In this document: positions 60,808 through 64,000 of the stretch, in pieces | Layout of the letters: each line of letters starts with the position of its first letter | Numbering within the stretch: position 1 is the stretch's first letter | NCBI GenBank assembly: GCA_026129255.1 | Contig: JAHCIJ010000001.1 | Location: 620,001 to 684,000, forward strand | Direction: 5' to 3' | Length of the DNA stretch: 64,000 bases | DNA from: Anaerolineales bacterium | GTDB lineage: Bacteria; Chloroflexota; Anaerolineae; Anaerolineales; UBA11579 | Notes under the pieces: model-generated | Databases searched by the model: none | Told to the model about the DNA's origin: nothing | What the model saw: the letters and a program-made list of their open reading frames with translations, nothing else | Translations under genes and position numbers: made by a program

Positions 60808-60900
60808 TTAGTGAACAGTAATTAGGCGTTGAGGTCCTAATTACTAATCACCAATCACTGATTGGTCACAACTAAGCAAGCTATTCGTAAAGGAGTCCTC
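60808..60900. other. Spacer with degenerate inverted repeats before tal
   Basis: GTAATTAG (60819-60826) pairs with CTAATTAC (60837-60844), amid ATTAGTGA / TAATCACCAATCACTGATTGG words. tal has AAAGGAG 6 nt before its ATG. Confidence 0.55.
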
Positions 60901-62031
60901 ATGACCACCAACCCTCAAAAACTCTACGCCCTGGGCCAGTCCCTGTGGTACGACAACATTGAGCGCCATCTGCTTGAGAACGGCGAGCTCAAAGCCATGA
61001 TCGACCGTGGCGATATTTACGGCGTGACCTCCAACCCCAGCATTTTCAATAATGCCATCGGCAAGTCGCAGGATTATGACGGCCAGCTGGCAGACCTGGC
61101 CCGCGCCGGCCACACCACGGCTGAGATCTATGATGCCCTCACCGTGGCGGATATTCAGGCCGCCTGTGACCTGTTCCGCTCGCTGTATGACAGCACCCGT
61201 GGCGGCGATGGCTACGTCAGCATCGAAGTGCATCCGCACCTGGCGCACGACACAGAGGCGACCGCGCTCGAGGCGCAGCGGCTGTGGGCGCTGGTCGACC
61301 GACCCAACCTGATGGTCAAGATCCCTGCCACCAAGGAGGGTATCCCTGCTATCCAATCCGCCATCGCCCATGGCATCAACATCAACATCACGCTCATCTT
61401 CTCGTGCCAGCGCTATGGCGAAGTCATCGAAGCCTACCTGGCTGGCCTCGAAGAGCGCGTGGCCAACAACCTGCCCATCGGGCATATTGCTTCGGTGGCC
61501 TCATTCTTTGTTTCGCGCATTGATACCAAGGTGGACGGCTGGCTGGATGAGCTCATCGCCCAGGGTGGGGCAGGCTCGGCTTTGGCGGCCAAGGCCGAGG
61601 CGCTCAAGGGCAAGATTGCCGTGGCCAACGCCAAGCTGGCCTACCAGTTGTTCAAGCAGCAATTCTCTACTGAGCGCTTTGCTGCCCTGGCGCAGAAAGG
61701 CGGCCGCGTGCAGCGCCCGCTGTGGGCCTCCACCAGCACCAAGAACCCGGCCTATCCTGACCTGCTGTATGTGGACACGCTGGTAGGCAAGGATACGGTG
61801 AACACTGTGCCCACGCAAACGCTCGAAGGCGTCAAGGATCATGCCGCGGCTCAACTCACCATTGAAGACGGCATGGATGCGGCCCGCTTCCAGCTTGCAA
61901 ATTTGGAAATGCTCGGCCTCTCGCTTGACCAGGCCACCGATGAGGTGGAGCAGGAGGGCGTGGCCGCTTTCAGCAAAGCCATTGCTGACCTGTTTACTAC
62001 GATTGAACAGCGCGCCGCTGAATTCCGCTAG
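60901..62031 (+). CDS. tal: Transaldolase (long form)
   Basis: A 376-residue transaldolase of the longer actinobacterial/Chloroflexota type. SLWYDNIERHLLENGELKAMI (about 14-34) and GVTSNPSIFNNAI (about 41-53) open the barrel; LMVKIPATKEGIPAI (about 138-152) has the Schiff-base Lys; NINITLIFSCQRY follows. Start supported by AAAGGAGTCCTC. The isomerase domain fused to it in some relatives is here a separate gene (28303-30132). Ends before a strong hairpin. Confidence 0.95.
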   Translation: MTTNPQKLYALGQSLWYDNIERHLLENGELKAMIDRGDIYGVTSNPSIFNNAIGKSQDYDGQLADLARAGHTTAEIYDALTVADIQAACDLFRSLYDSTRGGDGYVSIEVHPHLAHDTEATALEAQRLWALVDRPNLMVKIPATKEGIPAIQSAIAHGININITLIFSCQRYGEVIEAYLAGLEERVANNLPIGHIASVASFFVSRIDTKVDGWLDELIAQGGAGSALAAKAEALKGKIAVANAKLAYQLFKQQFSTERFAALAQKGGRVQRPLWASTSTKNPAYPDLLYVDTLVGKDTVNTVPTQTLEGVKDHAAAQLTIEDGMDAARFQLANLEMLGLSLDQATDEVEQEGVAAFSKAIADLFTTIEQRAAEFR

Positions 62032-62040
62032 TACCCATTT

Positions 62041-62072
62041 CTCACAGCGCGGTGGTCAGACCGCGCTGTGAG
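62041..62072 (+). terminator. Hairpin after tal
   Basis: Perfect 13-bp stem CTCACAGCGCGGT / ACCGCGCTGTGAG with loop GGTCAG, 9 nt after the tal stop. No T-tract follows, so termination is likely but not typical. Confidence 0.6.
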
Positions 62073-62142
62073 AGTCGTATACTTCATATACTGGTAACAA
62101 ATCTTCAACAACTGCGTTTACTGAAGCAGAGGAGACCTCGCC

Positions 62143-64000
62143 TTGCGTACTTTTCGTGCCAACTCCCTGAAATTCATTCTCTTGCTGTGTATCGCGCTGT
62201 GCCTCGCTGCCTGTGGTGGTGGCAGCAGCACACCGGACGCCACCGTCTTTTTGCCCACGGCGACCCCAGACATAGACATCCCCCTTGAAGACCTGCTGGT
62301 GTATGTGCCCGGCGGGCCTTTTATTATGGGCTCTGACCCTGAAGTGGATACGCTGGCACGTGAGGATGAATTGCCGGCGCGCCGCGTGCTGCTCAATGGC
62401 TTCTTCATTTATCGCAATGAAGTTACCAATGATATGTACGCTCAATGTGTGGAGGCAGGTGAGTGCACACCGCCCATTGAGATCGAAGACGAAGAAGACC
62501 CCGAGAAGATCACCGCTTCACAGCACTACGCGGATCCGGAATACAAAGACCATCCCATCGTGGGTGTGAACTGGTACCAGGCTGATGCTTTCTGCGGCTG
62601 GCTCAACGCGCGCCTGCCCAGTGAAGCCGAGTGGGAGAAGACCGCCCGCGGCGAACTCGCTTCGCTCTACCCCTGGGGCGATGACAAGCCTCTGTGTGAC
62701 CGCGCCAATGGTGGCGACTGTATTCTGGATACGATCACTGAAAAGATCGGCCAGCTGCCGCTCGGCGAGAGCGTGTATGAAGCCAATGACTTGGCCGGTA
62801 ACGTGTGGGAGTGGACGGCTGACTGGTACGACCCGCAGTATTACCGCAGCGCCGGTGGCACCAACCCGCTTGGCCCGCTGGAAGGCGAGCTGAAAGTGGT
62901 GCGCGGCGGCAGCTACCTGGATGCCGAAGAGAACCTGCGCTCGGCGGCGCGTTTTGCTCTCGATCCTGAAGACGCCTATAACGAAGTGGGCTTCCGCTGT
63001 GTGCCCGTGGGCTTGGATAAACCCACCGGCACGCGTGCGCCGTTCTGCGAGCCATCTTATATTCCGTTTTGTACTGACCCTGACAATCCCAATGACGACT
63101 GCACTCCACCGCCGCATGACAGCGGTACCGATCTGGAGTGGCTCGGTTTCACTTGCCCGCGTGATGGCTTCATCACCTTCACCATTGATGGCGGCGGCCG
63201 CTCAGCTGAGGATTATGAAGTCACCGTTAATGGCATTCCCTATACCTGTATCGACTCCGTCGTAAACCCCGGCCGCTGGATCTGCCAGGGCACGGCGCAA
63301 TCCCAGGGCACGCTGGCCACCATCACTGCCTGCCCAGCCCCGCAAGCCATGCAGGGCGGCGCCGTGCTGGCTGCTTTTGCTGCGCCTGTACCGCAGGCAC
63401 CTGCCGCGGCGCAAGGTGGCGGTGTGTTGGCTGCCTTTGCCCCCGCGGTGCAAGCCGCACAAACCGTGCTGGTTGGTTACCAGCCACAGACCCAGGCGCA
63501 GCCTGCTGGGCTACAGGGCTTTACGCCGCCAGCCGCACCCTCACTGCAGACGGCAGGGCAGACCTACTGCCCGCAGGGCAGCACCTATGACCCGCTGACT
63601 GGCCAGTGCGTGGTGAACGAGACCACCTGCCCGGATGGCTGGAGCTTTGACCAAGCCCAGATGGTGTGCGTGCCAGATGGCCAGAGTGGCTGCCCGGATG
63701 GCACCACCTACAGCCCGGATGCCCAAGCCTGCGTGCCTGGTGACGGCCAGCCCTTCTGCCCGGAGCCCTTTGTCTATGACGAAGCCACGGGCTTCTGCCA
63801 ACCGCCCAACAACGACGATGGCGGCGGCCTGTGTGGCCCCGGCTATTTCTATGATCGCAACATCATGTGCTGCTCGCCCATCCAAGGTCGCCCCGAAACC
63901 TGTGGCGATGGTGGTGTGCTTAACCCGCTCACCGGCACCTGCGACCCGCTGGATGTCAACGGCTGTCCCGAAGGCACGGTCTACAACCGCTACGACGGCG
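62143..64000 (+). CDS. Lipoprotein with formylglycine-enzyme-like (SUMF1) domain and Cys-rich repeats, 3' end outside window
   Basis: Open from TTG 62143 to the window end (over 619 codons). GAGGAG lies 9 nt before the TTG. The lipobox LAAC puts the acylated cysteine at residue 24. The SUMF1 domain (about 55-295) has PGGPFIMGSD, NEVTNDMYAQCVEAG, HPIVGVNWYQADAFCGWLNARLPSEAEWEK, GNVWEWTADWY and VVRGGSYLD...GFRC. The two active-site cysteines of true formylglycine-generating enzyme are not present in that last block, so it is probably a binding domain. After about 395 come two GGxVLAAFA repeats, then modules of the form YCPxGxxYDPxTGQC. Exposed at the cell surface. Confidence 0.85.
   Translation, partial: MRTFRANSLKFILLLCIALCLAACGGGSSTPDATVFLPTATPDIDIPLEDLLVYVPGGPFIMGSDPEVDTLAREDELPARRVLLNGFFIYRNEVTNDMYAQCVEAGECTPPIEIEDEEDPEKITASQHYADPEYKDHPIVGVNWYQADAFCGWLNARLPSEAEWEKTARGELASLYPWGDDKPLCDRANGGDCILDTITEKIGQLPLGESVYEANDLAGNVWEWTADWYDPQYYRSAGGTNPLGPLEGELKVVRGGSYLDAEENLRSAARFALDPEDAYNEVGFRCVPVGLDKPTGTRAPFCEPSYIPFCTDPDNPNDDCTPPPHDSGTDLEWLGFTCPRDGFITFTIDGGGRSAEDYEVTVNGIPYTCIDSVVNPGRWICQGTAQSQGTLATITACPAPQAMQGGAVLAAFAAPVPQAPAAAQGGGVLAAFAPAVQAAQTVLVGYQPQTQAQPAGLQGFTPPAAPSLQTAGQTYCPQGSTYDPLTGQCVVNETTCPDGWSFDQAQMVCVPDGQSGCPDGTTYSPDAQACVPGDGQPFCPEPFVYDEATGFCQPPNNDDGGGLCGPGYFYDRNIMCCSPIQGRPETCGDGGVLNPLTGTCDPLDVNGCPEGTVYNRYDG

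Noticed and set aside
62143..64000. True formylglycine-generating enzyme
   Set aside because: The VVRGGSY block lacks the two catalytic cysteines and the protein is a lipoprotein with extra modules.

Overview
The window is a 64 kb piece of a GC-rich bacterial chromosome with dense, mostly housekeeping gene content. TrmFO, a VanW-type cell-wall protein, a MurA of the Asp type, a deazaflavin-dependent nitroreductase relative, a fused E1 dehydrogenase, a long-form transaldolase and several lipoproteins with Pro/Thr-rich linkers together point to a Chloroflexota (Anaerolineae-like) genome. This placement is inference: no rRNA is present.

Layout. 1-8.4 kb: envelope lipoproteins, a tRNA-Met, a terpenoid-cyclase-fold protein bracketed by duplicated tRNA-end/terminator sequence, a YcaQ-type glycosylase, YaaA. 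8.5-10.9 kb: a fused 2-oxoacid dehydrogenase E1. 10.9-17.8 kb: a four-gene sigma-54 module on the minus strand (rpoN, NtrB-like kinase, NtrC-like activator lacking a DNA-binding domain, GAF kinase). 18-26.8 kb: trmFO, an M28 peptidase, a cupin protein, an aminotransferase, hflX, a fused FAD/Fe-S oxidoreductase. 26.9-30.1 kb: a pgi-rpiA-pgl pentose phosphate operon, with a repeat inserted in frame in pgi. 30.2-36.3 kb: small enzymes, a DUF255 protein, two aldo/keto reductases, a frameshifted HNH gene. 36.3-40.3 kb: HEAT protein, Trm112-like protein, murA, VanW. 40.4-46.4 kb: thioesterase, frameshifted rsmD, SH3 protein, HesB/IscA protein, hutH, smpB. 46.9-55.3 kb: a three-gene operon coding for a small membrane protein, a 1701-residue TPR protein and a TPR plus gingipain-like (clan CD) cysteine peptidase. 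55.4-64 kb: L25, peptidase E, tkt, an orphan DNA methyltransferase, tal, and a formylglycine-enzyme-like lipoprotein that leaves the window.

The most notable observation joins two of these regions. The TPR/peptidase operon has a nearly perfect -24/-12 (sigma-54) promoter at 55348-55363, about 28 nt before a Shine-Dalgarno-led start. rpoN has a -24/-12-like element overlapping a sigma-70 promoter at 17831-17871. The sequence therefore suggests a signalling circuit (two histidine kinases, a DNA-binding-domain-less activator, sigma-54) whose output includes a membrane/TPR/caspase-fold protease system. This link is a prediction from motif matches.

Other recurrent themes are gene starts placed 6-9 nt after a TANAAT -10 box (probable leaderless mRNAs) and several families of inverted-repeat elements that sit between genes, form the 3' ends of genes, or lie inside a gene. 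No CRISPR array, prophage or insertion sequence transposase was seen.
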